From Lota lota (taxonomy: Eukaryota > Chordata > Actinopteri > Gadiformes > Lotidae): a stretch of DNA of 64,000 nt. Made by a program: the position numbers and the translations under genes. The notes beneath the pieces are model-generated. The model saw only the letters and a list, made by a program, of their open reading frames with translations. It ran no database searches and had not been told where the DNA came from. Below are positions 45,294-57,659 of this stretch, in pieces. The stretch spans positions 2,495,001 through 2,559,000 of the forward strand of contig JACYXH010000129.1 of the NCBI GenBank assembly GCA_026745465.1. Reading direction: 5' to 3'. Position 1 is the first letter of the stretch; each line of letters starts with the position of its first letter.

Positions 45294-45709
45294 TGAAGAC
45301 TGGCTCACACCCCCGCCTCCGGAGCTCCAGATGAAACCCCAGGATGAATCCGCGCTTCTCTCCCTACCTACCGCTCCGGTCTGGGTTCCTCCTGCACCAG
45401 GCTGGGAGCGTGAAACACGCAGGAGAGCTGGAGAAATGGAGTCTGGGACCCATTCAGGAAACGTATCGAAAGGTCTGTACATGCATGGTGGTTTGGCTGT
45501 GCTGGGTTGTGCTCTGCTCTCGCGGAGGAGCAACGTACTCATGTCTCAGCTAACGATGGATTCACATCTTGATGTCTTTTTTTACATTCACACAAGCAGT
45601 TTTCTAGCGGCTGTAAGTGTAAAAACATACAGATTGATACGCATATCCCTCTCAATAAATATCTGTCGTGCGTCACACATAAAACCTGATGCATCTATCG
45701 CTGGGGCGC
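45294..45709. other. unique sequence, open frame unrecognised
   Basis: A + frame at 45,331-45,876 stays open (MKPQDESALLSLPTAPVWVP...) but passes through a G run and shows no domain. Confidence 0.3.
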
Positions 45710-45727
45710 GGGGGGGGGGGGGGGGGG
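45710..45727. repeat. G18 homopolymer
   Basis: Eighteen consecutive G. Confidence 0.95.
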
Positions 45728-45959
45728 CAGGCAGGTGTGGGGTGCAGATGGACGAACACAAGATGGGGGTTCATTACAAAGTGGGTGGGGAGAGAAGGGA
45801 GGGAGTAATTAGAGAAGCAGCCATTTTGGCCAGGCTCGACGGAGAGTCTGTCCGTGGCGCTCACCAAACAGCTTAATGACTTCCTCTTGTCCAACACTAT
45901 CCATTTCCTGTCTCTGCTCTCCGTCCAGCTGAACACAGAACAACGACACCGGCCCAAAT

Positions 45960-46200
45960 GAGCAGCCATTAGTATGTGTCACACCCAATTACTCTCAGCC
46001 CTCGTGTTCCAAATTAAATTCTGCCCGGCAACACCGTGCCCCGAGATTCTTATGTCCCACGTTTAACATCAGCCGTTTTGCTGTTGTAAATCCGAGGCCA
46101 AACACAGATTAGGCTGAAGTAATCAATAACAATAATTCAGTTTTCACCAAAGGTCTAAATACCTAAGGCAACCACCGCAATTACCCCCGTTGAGTTGCCA
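45960..46200. promoter_or_regulatory. candidate conserved non-coding element
   Basis: Non-repetitive block with GAAGTAATCAATAACAATAA near 46,113-46,132, combining PBX/HOX-like (ATCAATAA) and SOX-like (AACAATAA) cores. Candidacy by motif and composition only. Confidence 0.2.
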
Positions 46201-46327
46201 ATTTATTAATAACCGTCCCCCTCACTTTCACACAATTGGACTATTCCAACATCTGTCTGCTGTGTGAGGTGCCCATCAGACAGAGTCCTAAGAACTACGT
46301 GTGCAGTCACAGAACACAATACTTTGG

Positions 46328-46645
46328 CAACACTTCACAATACGGGGTGCATTAATGAACCACTAATTAAGATTAGTTAATGCAGTAATATGCATTATTA
46401 TATAGCATTGGCATTGGGGTTAGGGTTATGATAAGTGGGTTAGGGTAAGCCCTAACTCTATTCAATAATATACACATTAATACCTTAGTTAACATGAACA
46501 TCGTTACCTTAGTTAAGATGAACACCATTAGTAAACATGAACACCATGAGTTAATGATTACTACACCAATAGTTATCTGTAATGTACTGATAGTTAATGC
46601 GTATGACTGCATTAACTAATGTTATTTAATGGTTAATTAAATATT
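46328..46645. mobile_element. MITE with terminal inverted repeats (TTAGTTAATGCA family)
   Basis: The left end (TTAATGAACCACTAATTAAG-ATTAGTTAATGCAGTAATAT) is the near reverse complement of the right end (ATGACTGCATTAACTAATGT-TATTTAATGGTTAATT). The interior contains GTTAACATGAACA and GGTTAGGGTTA words typical of an abundant fish hAT-like MITE. A half copy lies at 58,640-58,735. Confidence 0.75.
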
Positions 46646-47566
46646 TGGTTCTAACTGGATATATTTGGTACTGTCTGGTTCTATGTGGTACTGCCTGGGA
46701 CTAGTTGGTTCTATCTTGTTATATTTTGGTTCTGATGTGGTTCTATCCATCACCAGTTGGTTCTGAACTGGTTTTGCTTCAAGGGAATCCCAACTTCAAG
46801 CATCATCAGCCCATAACGCTTAGCACGACGGGGCGATTGTCCACAGGGAGCGATGGAGTAGACCTTAACGTCCGTCCACCTCCACCCCAGTTAGTCCATC
46901 AAACGCTTCCTCTCGCGCGCTCATATCAGTAAACACAGGCTCGCCTCGCACACATGACAACACACTCATCGGCTTCCTGCGGGCACTCTGAGCACTTCCT
47001 GCCCACGCCGCGAAGAGCTTCAAATAGCTTCGCATCCCATCGCCGCCCCCCCGGCCATCTGCACGCTGACACCCACCAGCGGTTAGCACGCTAGGCTAAC
47101 CGCGGTGGTGGGGGAAGGTGGGGGTGGTGGAGGGTGTTGGTTAATTAAGCCCTTGAGTGTGGAAATGATTAGCGTGTTCGTGAATCCCTTCATCTTTATT
47201 TAATAGAGCAAACGCTTCCCTCAAAACGCAACGCAGCCGTCGCATTTGTTGGTTTTTCTGATGTTTAGGGTTTTTGGGTTCATTGCTTTGTTTGATTTGA
47301 TTCTGGAGATGAAACCAAATCTTCTCAGTAGCGGTTCCTCGAGAACGAGTTGTTTTTGTTGTTGTTTTTACTATGCAATATTCCTGGCCAGACCAACGCG
47401 TCTTAGACTGGAACCTATCAGTTCATTTCTGATTTCCAGGGGCGTCATCAACGGGCGCACACCAAAATGAGACCAGATGATAAACAGAGAATAGAGAGAG
47501 TGTGCTTAAACAGAGCTCTCCTAGCCACTATGTCCATACACAACCCTAGCACTTTCCATTGGTAAG

Positions 47567-47568
<2 letters not shown>
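46646..47568. other. unique sequence, nothing recognised
   Basis: Includes a run of GGTTCTA/GGTACTG short words (46,645-46,770) and a CpG-rich block (46,840-47,110). No recognisable protein. Confidence 0.45.

Positions 47569-47658
<90 letters not shown>
47567..47658. repeat. (CA)n microsatellite
   Basis: About 90 bases of CA. Confidence 0.96.
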
Positions 47659-47660
<2 letters not shown>

Positions 47661-48465
47661 CCCAAGACAAACCGAGACAGTCAGTGTAGAGTATGGCGTT
47701 TGATGTCGGCAAACTAATGTAAAAGATTGGGCATGCATCCTTTAGACTAAATGTGTTATACACGCTCAGGCCTAATATGCCCCCTCTACTGCACCAATGG
47801 CCATTTATAAGCCTTTTTAATTAAATCAACTATACTCAAGATATCTACAATCATCAATATGCCTAGCGTTAAGCCAACGAGTCCCAGAGGGGGCTGTCTA
47901 TATGCAGATGCCAGCGAGGGTGGAAAGGTCAAATGTCAGGCAGATGCATTATGGCAAAGCCTGCCTGCCCTTGTTGTGTTGTGTCGTTTAACGCATATTC
48001 ACCCATGATGGAAGGACGGAGATATGGGCTGAGTACTCGTTCTCCTCGCACAGGTGCATTATGGGAGAGAGAGAGCAGGAGGCCACATGTGCACGGTGCA
48101 GACATTGAAAGCCTGTCATTTCCCCGTCATGTAGCATCTCACATACCCCCGCCCCACCTCCCTGACTCCGCATATAGAGAAGATATTATATTATTATTAT
48201 CATTATATATATATAACGCATTCCAGTGCAGTGGATATGAAGAAAAGCATTAGGCTTCCATGCAGCACAACCTCTTCAGTAACTATTTTACTATCTATAG
48301 CTCACTCTTTCACTCTCTCACTATCTCATCTCTCTTTCCCCATCTTATCTGTCACTCTTTTATTTTCTCCTCCTCTTCCCTCCCTTCTCTCCTACCCTCC
48401 TTTGTTTCACTCTCCCTCTCTCTCCTTTCTCTCATTTACTTTCTCTATCTCTGCCTCTCCCACTC
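47659..48465. other. unique then CT-rich sequence
   Basis: No gene supported; 48,300-48,465 is polypyrimidine-rich. Confidence 0.45.
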
Positions 48466-48466
48466 C

Positions 48467-48662
48467 CTCCGTCTGTCTGTCTGTCTGTCTGTCTTCCCCT
48501 CTGCATCCCAAACCCCTCTCCGTCTGTCTGTCTGTCTGTCTTCCCCTCTGCATCCCAAACACCTCTCCGTCTGTCTGTCTGTCTGTCTTCCCCTCTGCAT
48601 CCCAAACACCTCTCCGTCCGTCTGTCTGTCTGTCTGTCTTCCCCTCTGCATCCCAAACCCCT
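48467..48662. repeat. ~51-bp minisatellite, 4 copies
   Basis: Unit (CCGTCTGTCTGTCTGTCTGT)-CTTCCCCTCTGCATC-CCAAACACCTCT. Internal GTCT number varies by one between units. Frames across it are repeat translations. Confidence 0.95.
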
Positions 48663-49984
48663 CTCGGCCTCTCTATGGCTCTCCCGCTACACCCTTCTTT
48701 CTCTCTGTTCACTGATTAAAAGCGAGGGAGTGTGGTTTGAAGCACCATTTCCTGTGAACCGTGGACACCTTTTGTGCTCATCCTCCAATACGATAATCAC
48801 CACCTTGCTGGCTATGCAAGTCGCCAGCGCTTGCTAATTGCTACGTCTGTAGCAATTATGAGCATGATACGTGCAGTGTTGTAAAATGTTCAAGTACAGT
48901 TCATAGTGTTCCCGCTCCCCTGCTCGTTACCAGCTCGCTCTGTAGACAGATGTCACAATCTTTTAACAAAAACTTTACACTTTGAATAACACTTTGAAGA
49001 CTGATGCCATCTTAAGAGTCTCCTTCAGTCATGTGTTTTCAAAGTGAATTCCAAAGTTTCAGATGTGACAAATAATTGAGTTTTATCATCTGAAACACCA
49101 GAAATATGTAATGTGGTGCTTGCTACGTTCTCATTTTCATCAATTACACCTATCATTGTTGTGCTACTGTTACATTATGAACATTTGTATGATTGTATAA
49201 AGCAATCTGAAAACAAGCAGCTGGCAACCGTTGTGTTTGACAAAACTCCTTTAGTTAAATCTTAGTTAATCTAATTTAAATCGAACCGTACATTTCCCCC
49301 GTTTAGCAGATTCAAGAACAACCGCCTGTAAGATAAAAGTAAGGCAACGTCAAGTAGGAACAATACTTTTAGGCCAGGTTATTCCTGGTTGTCCGGCTTG
49401 ATGTGTTTCTGAATGAGCGGAGGAAGAGCAGCTCTCTGGCTGGCGTTCCTGTCACACACGCAGAAACATTAGGAGGATTTTAGCAGGATTATAATCTGCC
49501 ATGCCCGGTGACGCCAGCCTTCTCTGGTATTATCAAGGCAGGAGGAGGCTAATGAGTGTAATCAACTATATCCTGTCTACCACAATTTCCGATCTCTTAC
49601 TTCATGTGAGCTGTGTACATCAGTAAACAGTCCCCAGAGCAAGAACCACAACAACAACAACAACAACAGACAATTAGAATATATATGTTGGTTTTTTTTT
49701 GTAAATTTTTTGACAAAGCATTATCCGTCAAATGTAACAATGATGGATATCACTTTATCCCTCCCTCTCTCTCCTTTTGCCGCTAAACTGAACAGAAGTC
49801 TCTCCCTCCACAGCAGGCTCTGACGTCTTGCCCTCTCTCTTGCCAACAGCGCACAATCGAGGCACCAAGTCCAGGCTCCTGGGATCAACAGTGGATACCA
49901 TCACCGTCGCTGTGGGGGGGTTTAAATCACGCTGCTGGTTAAATGCCTGAGAGGTCATTGTGTCACAGGGACAGTTCATTTACC
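48663..49984. other. unique AT-rich sequence, nothing recognised
   Basis: No gene supported; a short (CAA)n tract lies at 49,646-49,668. Confidence 0.45.
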
Positions 49985-49985
49985 C

Positions 49986-50097
<112 letters not shown>

Positions 50098-50189
50098 AGA
50101 GACTGGTTGCAGAAGTATAACATGAGGTGAACTGATCAAGGCAACATACAGAGCGGCCACAGCTGCCCTCACCCTCGCATCTGTACATT

Positions 50190-50417
50190 AACACGCACGC
50201 ACGACACGCACACGCACGACACGCACACGCACGACACGCACACGCACGACACGCACACGCACGACCCGCACACGCACGACCCGCACACGCACGACCCGCA
50301 CACGCACGACACGCACACGCACGACCCGCACACGCACGACCCGCACACGCACGACACGCACACGCACGACCCGCACACGCACGACCCGCACACGCACGAC
50401 CCGCACACGCACGACAC
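50190..50417. repeat. 15-bp minisatellite, about 15 copies
   Basis: Unit ACGCACACGCACGAC with one polymorphic base, so copies start ACGCAC or CCGCAC. In all three minus-strand frames it stays open because the unit is a multiple of three. Confidence 0.95.
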
Positions 50418-50517
50418 GTCAACGGAGATGATCCCATTAGAACGTTTCAAAAGTACATTTTGAATGCCTGTCACAACGGCTTGGGTATTAATATATCTCT
50501 TTCTCCCTCTCATTCGG

Positions 50518-50692
50518 CCTCTGTCCCTTTCTCTCTTCCATTGTATTTCCCTGGATGCCTCTGTCTATCTCTCTCTCTCGCTCTGTCTCTCTCTCTGTGT
50601 TGCTCTGTCTCTCCCTCATAGTTCCCTGGATGCCTCTGTCTATCTCTCTCTCTGTCTCTCTCTCTGTGTTGCTCTGTCTCTCATATTTCCCT
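50518..50692. repeat. ~73-bp duplication in CT-rich sequence
   Basis: TTCCCTGGATGCCTCTGTCT-ATCTCTCTCTCTC...CTGTGTTGCTCTGTCTCTC occurs twice, with a third short copy of TTTCCCTGG at 50,685. Confidence 0.85.
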
Positions 50693-50699
50693 GGTTGCT

Positions 50700-51320
<621 letters not shown>

Positions 51321-51583
51321 ATACCTGTGCGTATTACACACACCAAACTGACTGCTGCGGCCACTCGGGTCAGGTGATATTCTGCGATGACTAATTAAGG
51401 CATTAGGAGCAGTCTTAATGAGCTGTAATCTTAATGAGCTGTAACCTTAACAAGACGTCACCTTAACAAGAGGGCTGACTGCGTTTCAACCTCCTAATCA
51501 CCGCCATTGCTGCGACCCGGCAGTGCCACACAACCAATCGCTTAAGGCTAGCGTTCGCTGCTAAAGGTTAGCGTTTGCAGTGC

Positions 51584-51693
51584 GAGGAGGAGAGAGGAGA
51601 GGAGAGGAGAGGAGAGGAGAGGAGAGGAGAGGAGAGGAGAGGAGAGGAGAGGAGAGGAGAGGAGAGGAGAGGAGAGGAGAGGAGGGAGGGCAG
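51584..51693. repeat. (GGAGA)n pentanucleotide repeat
   Basis: About twenty copies of GAGAG-type 5-bp unit. Confidence 0.95.
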
Positions 51694-51770
51694 GCGATGA
51701 GAGGTGGCGAGGAGAGGAGGGAAAGCAGCAACACTTGCTTTTGAGTCTGAGCCAATCAACTGATTGTGGG

Positions 51771-51910
51771 AGTGTGTGTGGTTGATGGCTGGTTTAAGCA
51801 GCCCCACCTGGCCTAGTCTGATTGGACTCTGGGGCTGGGTGAGGCTGCACACCTGTTGCACATTGAGTAATCAATGTGCACGGGTTAAACCAGCCATCAC
51901 CACACACACT
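51771..51910. repeat. nested foldback with 28-bp outer arms
   Basis: The outer arm AGTGTGTGTGGTTGATGGCT-GGTTTAAGC (51,771 on) pairs with GGGTTAAACCAGCCATCACC-ACACACACT (51,882-51,910) with a single one-base gap near the middle. Inside sits the perfect hairpin TGCACATTGA-GTAA-TCAATGTGCA (51,857-51,880). An AATAAA follows at about 51,974. It could be a small non-autonomous transposon or an LTR-like end. Confidence 0.8.
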
Positions 51911-53380
51911 CAGGGCGTTCTCCTAGATGGCAACAACACCAGGCCATGCAGCATTTCCAACAAACCTTTTTGCAATAAACTGGATTTCTAACACCACCAC
52001 CCTGCGTCCTTTGTCTGGAGGAGCCCAATAGGAGTCACCCAGTTGGAGTGTGGCAGCCACCTAGGTGGCACGTAGCAAGGGACATTGATACAGTGATGTT
52101 TTCCAATCCTGTTGTAACAATGTAGATAATTGATCAATATTGTCAGAGTGTTGGTCGATTATCAGTATTGTAGCAGTATTGATCATTAGTCAGTTTAATA
52201 AAAGTGTTGATCCAAAATCAATAATGGAACAGTGTTGGTGGAATATCAGTATTATAATAGTGATGATCCATAATCAACCCTGAATATATGGTGTTCATTG
52301 ACCAGCAGGTCTGTAACAGTGACAATCCTGACAGTCCAGAGATGAGATCGTGTGAGATTAGGACGGTTTTCACCCATCCCTCTGTTGATCTGCAGGCGCT
52401 CTGTCTGCCTAGTTGAACGTGTTCCTAGCTGCATACTTGACAGCACATTCTCAACCCTCTGAATATTAATATGTCCCAAGCGCTCCTGATTTCACAGAAG
52501 GCAAGACTTTGTACGTGTGAATCTCGAGTCAGAATGCACGCATGTGATGAAAATCATTATTATTTTGTACATGTTCAGAGTCCGAATTACACGCATACAT
52601 ATGTACATATTATACAACATACATGTACTCGCATTCACAGATACACACAAACAAAAAAAACACCAATGCAAACATCAACAAAAGCATAGAAATCAGCAGA
52701 AAATACACACATATACACACCGACATACACATTGAACTTTAGAGTTAGTGTGCTGTTTCAGAAGATTTCGTCGCACTTTACAGCTGATATTACCGGTGTC
52801 CTTTCAACTCCCGTTCTCTGCCTGCTACACACCAAACATCATTTATGAATCTTTCTGCTTTGATCAATAATGAAAGTGTTGTTCCCGACCCGCCTGGTTT
52901 CAGCTGCTTATTTCCGCAGAGTGGAGAGGCGGAGAAAAGGAAGACCAGTGAGAATGGACGTAGCTTCTCGTGTGGGCGAGAGACAACGCCGATGACCTGT
53001 CCAGGCTCTCGTTAGCTGCTAGCTTGCAGACGGACCTCTGAGGAGGACTAAAGACTTGGGCTTTCTACTCAGACGAGCTTCCTAATGCCTCTGTGTCGCG
53101 TAATGGGAGCGTCTGAAAGGTTATTAATACCATCAGCTCCTCTTCCATCCTTAACGACTCTGTCAGCCGGAGGAGAAGAGATGATGTACTATCCCTACGC
53201 TCGTGAAATGAACCAAGTTATAGTTCCAAATGGCCGCCGCTAATGGGCGAACGGCCGAGGCATCCCTGAGCAAGATGCTAACCCCTTCCTGCTCCTTAAT
53301 TACATGTATCTCATGACTACATCACTGCTACTACTCTCCGGGTAAGAAGAACCATCTCTCAAGATTGGTAATGCGTTGAG
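51911..53380. other. unique sequence, nothing recognised
   Basis: 52,100-52,270 contains loose TTGATCAATATTGT / ATCAGTATTGTA words, an old decayed repeat. 52,880-53,180 is unique and may be regulatory. No gene supported. Confidence 0.45.
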
Positions 53381-53436
53381 ACACCCCCCCCCCCCTTTCC
53401 TATCGTTGGCCATCTTGGAACTCGACCCCTACACCC

Positions 53437-53999
53437 CTCGGTTCCAGGGGGTCTAGGGGTTCTAGGGGTTCTAGGGGTTCTACAGGTTCCAGGGGGTCTA
53501 GGGGTTCCAGGGGGTCTAGGGGTTCCAGGGGTTCCAGGGGGTCTAGGGGTTCTAGGGGTTCTAGGGGTTCTACAGGTTCCAGGGGGTCTAGGGGTTCCAG
53601 GGGTTCTAGGGGTTCCAGGGGTTCTACAGGTTCCAGGGGGTCTAGGGGTTCCAGGGGGTCTAGGGGTTCTAGGGGTTCTAGGGGTTCCAGGGGTTCTACA
53701 GGTTCCAGGGGGTCTAGGGGTTCCAGGGGGTCTAGGGGTTCCAGGGGTTCCAGGGGGTCTAGGGGTTCTAGGGGTTCTAGGGGTTCTACAGGTTCCAGGG
53801 GGTCTAGGGGTTCCAGGGGGTCTAGGGGTTCCAGGGGTTCCAGGGGGTCTAGGGGTTCTAGGGGTTCTAGGGGTTCTAGGGGTTCTACAGGTTCCAGTGG
53901 GTCTAGGGGTTCCAGGGGTTCTAGGGGTCACAGGGGGTCTAGGGGTTCCAGGGCTTCTAGGGGTTCCAGGGGTTCCAGGGGTTCCAGGGGTTCCAGGGG
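53437..53999. repeat. 9-bp minisatellite, about 60 copies
   Basis: Units GGGGTTCTA, GGGGTTCCA and GGGGGTCTA, organised into a higher-order pattern of ~100 bp marked by TCTACAGGTTCCAGG. The minus-strand frame is an open Gly/Thr/Pro/Arg tripeptide-like repeat (collagen-like by accident: GTPRPPGTP). Confidence 0.96.
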
Positions 54000-55057
54000 A
54001 CAGAGTGCTCGGAACGCAGGGGGAGGAAAGCAAAAAACGCAAACCGTCAGATCCTCTTCAGGCCCATACGGGAACCAGCAGGAGTGTCGTGAATATTCCC
54101 ATTGATCCCACCGATCTGTTGGCATGGCGCGGTGGGCTGGGGTGGGGCGCGGTGGGTTTACATAAGGTGTAAGACTGCAAAGGGATCGGGAAACGAGGAA
54201 ATGCCCCGTTTACACGCCGAGCCTTGCAGATGCACGCCGAGCCAGCCAATCTGGCCGTGTCCAGACCTGACGAGCGGAGCGGGAGAACCGGCGGGAGTGG
54301 ATTGACTTACGTCGGCAAGAGCTATTGCTATGGCGTTAGGGATAACTGTTGCTAAGGCGGTGTTCACGATCGCTGTTGCTAAAAACGTGGGTGGAAACTC
54401 TGAGAAAGAGTAACGAGCGCCGTGACCTATTTCTGGAGCGAGGGGGTAATGATTCGTGGAGGCCTCGCGTCAGAGATGAGAAATGAGACAAACCGCACAA
54501 AAGTTATTTCTACGTCTTGAGTTTCCGTTTTATACCGAAGACGGATCGCAGGCGATGAAATGTTTAAGACTATGCCGATTAAACGTTACGACTTCAATGC
54601 AGTGGAGGATGTCATTTTACAACCACCTGTGATACTATTGGTGGCACAATACAAATTGTTAATGGTTATACCATTAGTACTATTTTTATACTGGTAGTGC
54701 TATTTGGACTGACCCTGGTCCTCACAACCATATCACCAAAACACAGTATGTCCATCCGGATGTAGCGATGTTTTCACCTCCAGACCCCCGACCAATAATC
54801 TGCGAGAGAGGAGGGAACGTGAGGGCAGGGGAGAGGATACAGGATGCAAGGTGAGGGTAAGGAGAGGGCGAAGTGGGGGGGGGGGAGAGGAAGTGAGTGT
54901 GGGGGTGTTCGCTCCAGGCAGAGTAATCCTCCTATATGTGTATAATCCAAACAGCCGACATGAAAGGACAGCGCAATTACCAAACCATATGCCCAATCAA
55001 TAAGATGACACAACCAATAACTCAACATTTCTCTCTCCATCTCCCTCTCTCATTCTC

Positions 55058-55058
<1 letters not shown>
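54000..55058. other. unique sequence, nothing recognised
   Basis: CpG-rich in 54,000-54,430; purine-rich around 54,800-54,905 with a G run. No gene supported. Confidence 0.45.

Positions 55059-55092
<34 letters not shown>
55059..55092. repeat. C34 homopolymer
   Basis: Thirty-four consecutive C, the longest mononucleotide run seen here, directly after a CT tract. Confidence 0.96.
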
Positions 55093-55095
<3 letters not shown>

Positions 55096-56390
55096 CTCGC
55101 TTAAGTGAGAGAGAGAACGTGTTCCTCTCCAAATTTCAGCTGCACTGCTCTCCTGAGGGAACGCAATAATCTTCTCTGATCTTTTACTTGCTGTTGAGGC
55201 ACAACCCTTCCACTTCACGCATAACTTTAAGCAAAATTACCCTCAATTTTAAAACGATGAGATTCAGCTTAGCTTTCATGCTGGCTCGGTGGTTAGCACT
55301 GAAGGGTCAGGGTTCAAGTTGTATCTATAAAGCAAATTAGGGTGCTAATTATTTTAGGGTACTTAGCATCTTAGGGTAAGCGACCTGCGAAGTGCCCAAA
55401 ATGTTTTGGCACTTAGCGCACTGATGTTGAATACATTTTAGAAACGTTTAATGCTGGTATGGTTGAACACATATTTAGCGATTTCCATATTGAATACGAT
55501 TTGTTGTTGTGAAAAACAAAAAAGGAAGTGTCACTTCCCACCCCTCCCACCCCTCCCACCCCTCCCATCCCTCTATCCCTTTGTAAATAGATGGCATCTT
55601 GATCTATAAATAGCTCGCGGTCTCTCTCCGACAAGCCGTCTGGATGACGGAGGATGATGAAGACCCATTCTCTGCCACTCACCGAAACGACAGGCACCCA
55701 ATCCACCGCTGCACCTCATCACGCACCTACCCTCTCTGAGTAGGTCCCGTGTGGAGCCAGGGGAGGAGAGGAACGCACCCAAAATACCCCTCAACATGTC
55801 GCGCATTTCAACTCAACAAGAGGTACAAGTGGAAGCAGAGTAGAAGGCTGCTTTTACCTCCCGGGTATTACATAATGACGAGCCGAAGGACGCGGGAGAA
55901 GAGATGCGCCAAAGCTTAACTTCCGGCACGTCTCATAAGAGCTGGAATGATGTGAGTCGTGAGTTCGATCCCCCCCGATGCTCTTTCTCTCCGGGCCGCC
56001 ATCAATACCAGGTTTCACTGGCCAGAGAAATGTCCTTCTTCTCTTCCCATAAATCTCCCGCATCAATGATTTGAAACAATGACCATTATGGACGGCCTCA
56101 CTGGATTAAAAAAGAAAAAAAAAGAGTTATTACTTTGATTCCTACGGCAATCTTGCGCTCTTGTTTCTGTTGAAATTGGAAAACCAGTCCTGAAGCGGTG
56201 AAATTCCTGGCTGCTTCATGTGTTTTATATCTTCTCAGGTTTAATTAGGCTCTACTTGGGACAAAAAAACATGAGTACCAAAAATACAGATGCCTCGTGC
56301 ATCTGTTCCTATTCCATTTACACATTTCTTTTAATTTGGCGAGGACAGAGACCACCACACACCATTACCGTAGAATCAGTAGAATGAGCA
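55093..56390. other. unique sequence, nothing recognised
   Basis: Contains CCCACCCCT repeats at 55,536-55,570, a decayed tRNA-like head (GGCTCGGTGGTTAGCACTGA at 55,283) and a B-box-like GTGAGTTCGATCC near 55,959. No gene supported. Confidence 0.45.
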
Positions 56391-56602
56391 TGGAAGCTAG
56401 TTAGCGTGGAGGCTAGTTGGCGTGGAGGCTAGTTGGCGTGGAGGCTAGTTAGCGTGGAGGCTAGTTGGCATGGAGGCTAGTTGACATGGAGGCTAGCTGG
56501 CGTGGAGGCTAGTTAGCGTGGAGGCTAGTTGGCATGGAGGCTAGTTGACATGGAGGCTAGCTGGCGTGGAGGCTAGTTGGCGTGGAGGCTAGTTGGCGTG
56601 GT
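56391..56602. repeat. 16-bp minisatellite, about 13 copies
   Basis: Unit GTGGAGGCTAGTTGGC with variants ATGGAGGCTAGTTGAC and GCTAGCTGGC; a 64-bp higher-order set is duplicated. Confidence 0.94.
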
Positions 56603-56914
56603 TAGCTGTCACATGAGATCAATATCATGACATTTATCTGGTTACCTACCAGATGCTGAGAGCTGGATGCAGCACAATGTTTGTGATCTACCCAACTCAA
56701 TTATATTATATTATATTCTACTTTTCTATTACTATTCTACAGTTCTACGACTTTTCATGTCATCTAATATCTTATCATGTCATATGTCATCAGCTTTAAA
56801 AGATGGAATACCAGACATAACCCAAGGTTGTGTTTCTTAAGGGAGCAAACGCAAACACCTCTTATAGAAACAGAATTAAAGGCAGAGGTGGATACTTTAT
56901 GGAAGGGAAGTGGT

Positions 56915-56931
56915 GGGGGGGGGGGGGGGGG
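56915..56931. repeat. G17 homopolymer
   Basis: Seventeen consecutive G. Confidence 0.94.
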
Positions 56932-57049
56932 ACACATCAAAGCTTCAACGCAGAGATCCTCCATCTTATGCAAATCAGCATGCAGAGCCCTACATTCCCC
57001 TGCTAGACCAGTGACTGCTTTACATCTCCACCTGTTTCTCCTTCTCCAG

Positions 57050-57650
57050 CTACCGACGCAACCCCAGAACAATCTGATCTTCTAACTGAACCAGTTCCAA
57101 CCCCAGAACCATCTGATCTTCTAACTGAACCAGTTCCAACCCCAGAAACATCTGATCTTCTAACTGAACCAGTTCCAACCCCAGAACCATCTGATCTTCT
57201 AACTGAACCAGTTCCAACCACAGAACCATCTGATCTTCTAACTGAACCAGTTCCAACCCCAGAACCATCTGATCTTCTAACTGAACCAGTTCCAACCCCA
57301 GAACCATCTGATCTTCTAACTGAACCAGTTCCAACCCCAGAAACATCTGATCAACTAACTGAACCAGTTCCAACCCCAGAACCATCTGATCTTCTAACTG
57401 AACCAGTTCCAACCACAGAACCATCTGATCTTCTAACTGAACCAGTTCCAACCCCAGAACCATCTGATCTTCTAACTGAACCAGTTCCAACCCCAGAACC
57501 ATCTGATCTTCTAACTGAACCAGTTCCAGCCCCAGAACCATCTGATCTTCTAACTGAACCAGTTCCAACCCCAGAACCATCTGATCTTCTAACTGAACCA
57601 GTTCCAACCCCAGAACCATCTGATCTTCTAACTGAACCAGTCCCGGTGTC
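57050..57650 (+). repeat. 39-bp minisatellite, 15 copies, open as a 13-residue repeat
   Basis: Unit CCAACCCCAGAACCATCTGA-TCTTCTAACTGAACCAGTT, about fifteen copies with single-base variants. In one + frame it reads PTPEPSDLLTEPV throughout and ends PVPVSRDALVRGCV-stop at 57,679-57,681. A strong acceptor (CACCTGTTTCTCCTTCTCCAG) ends at about 57,049, one base before the first unit's flank, so it could be an exon of a repeat protein. A minus-strand frame is also open. I see no partner exon. Most likely an intergenic or intronic minisatellite. Confidence 0.9.
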
Positions 57651-57659
57651 GAGAGATGC

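Noticed and set aside
46429-46462. interstitial telomere repeat (GGTTAGGGTTA)
   Set aside because: Only two or three imperfect TTAGGG-like words inside a MITE; not a telomeric array.
53359-54042. 227-codon collagen-like minus-strand frame
   Set aside because: Produced by the 9-bp repeat; no signal peptide, no unique domain, no splice context.
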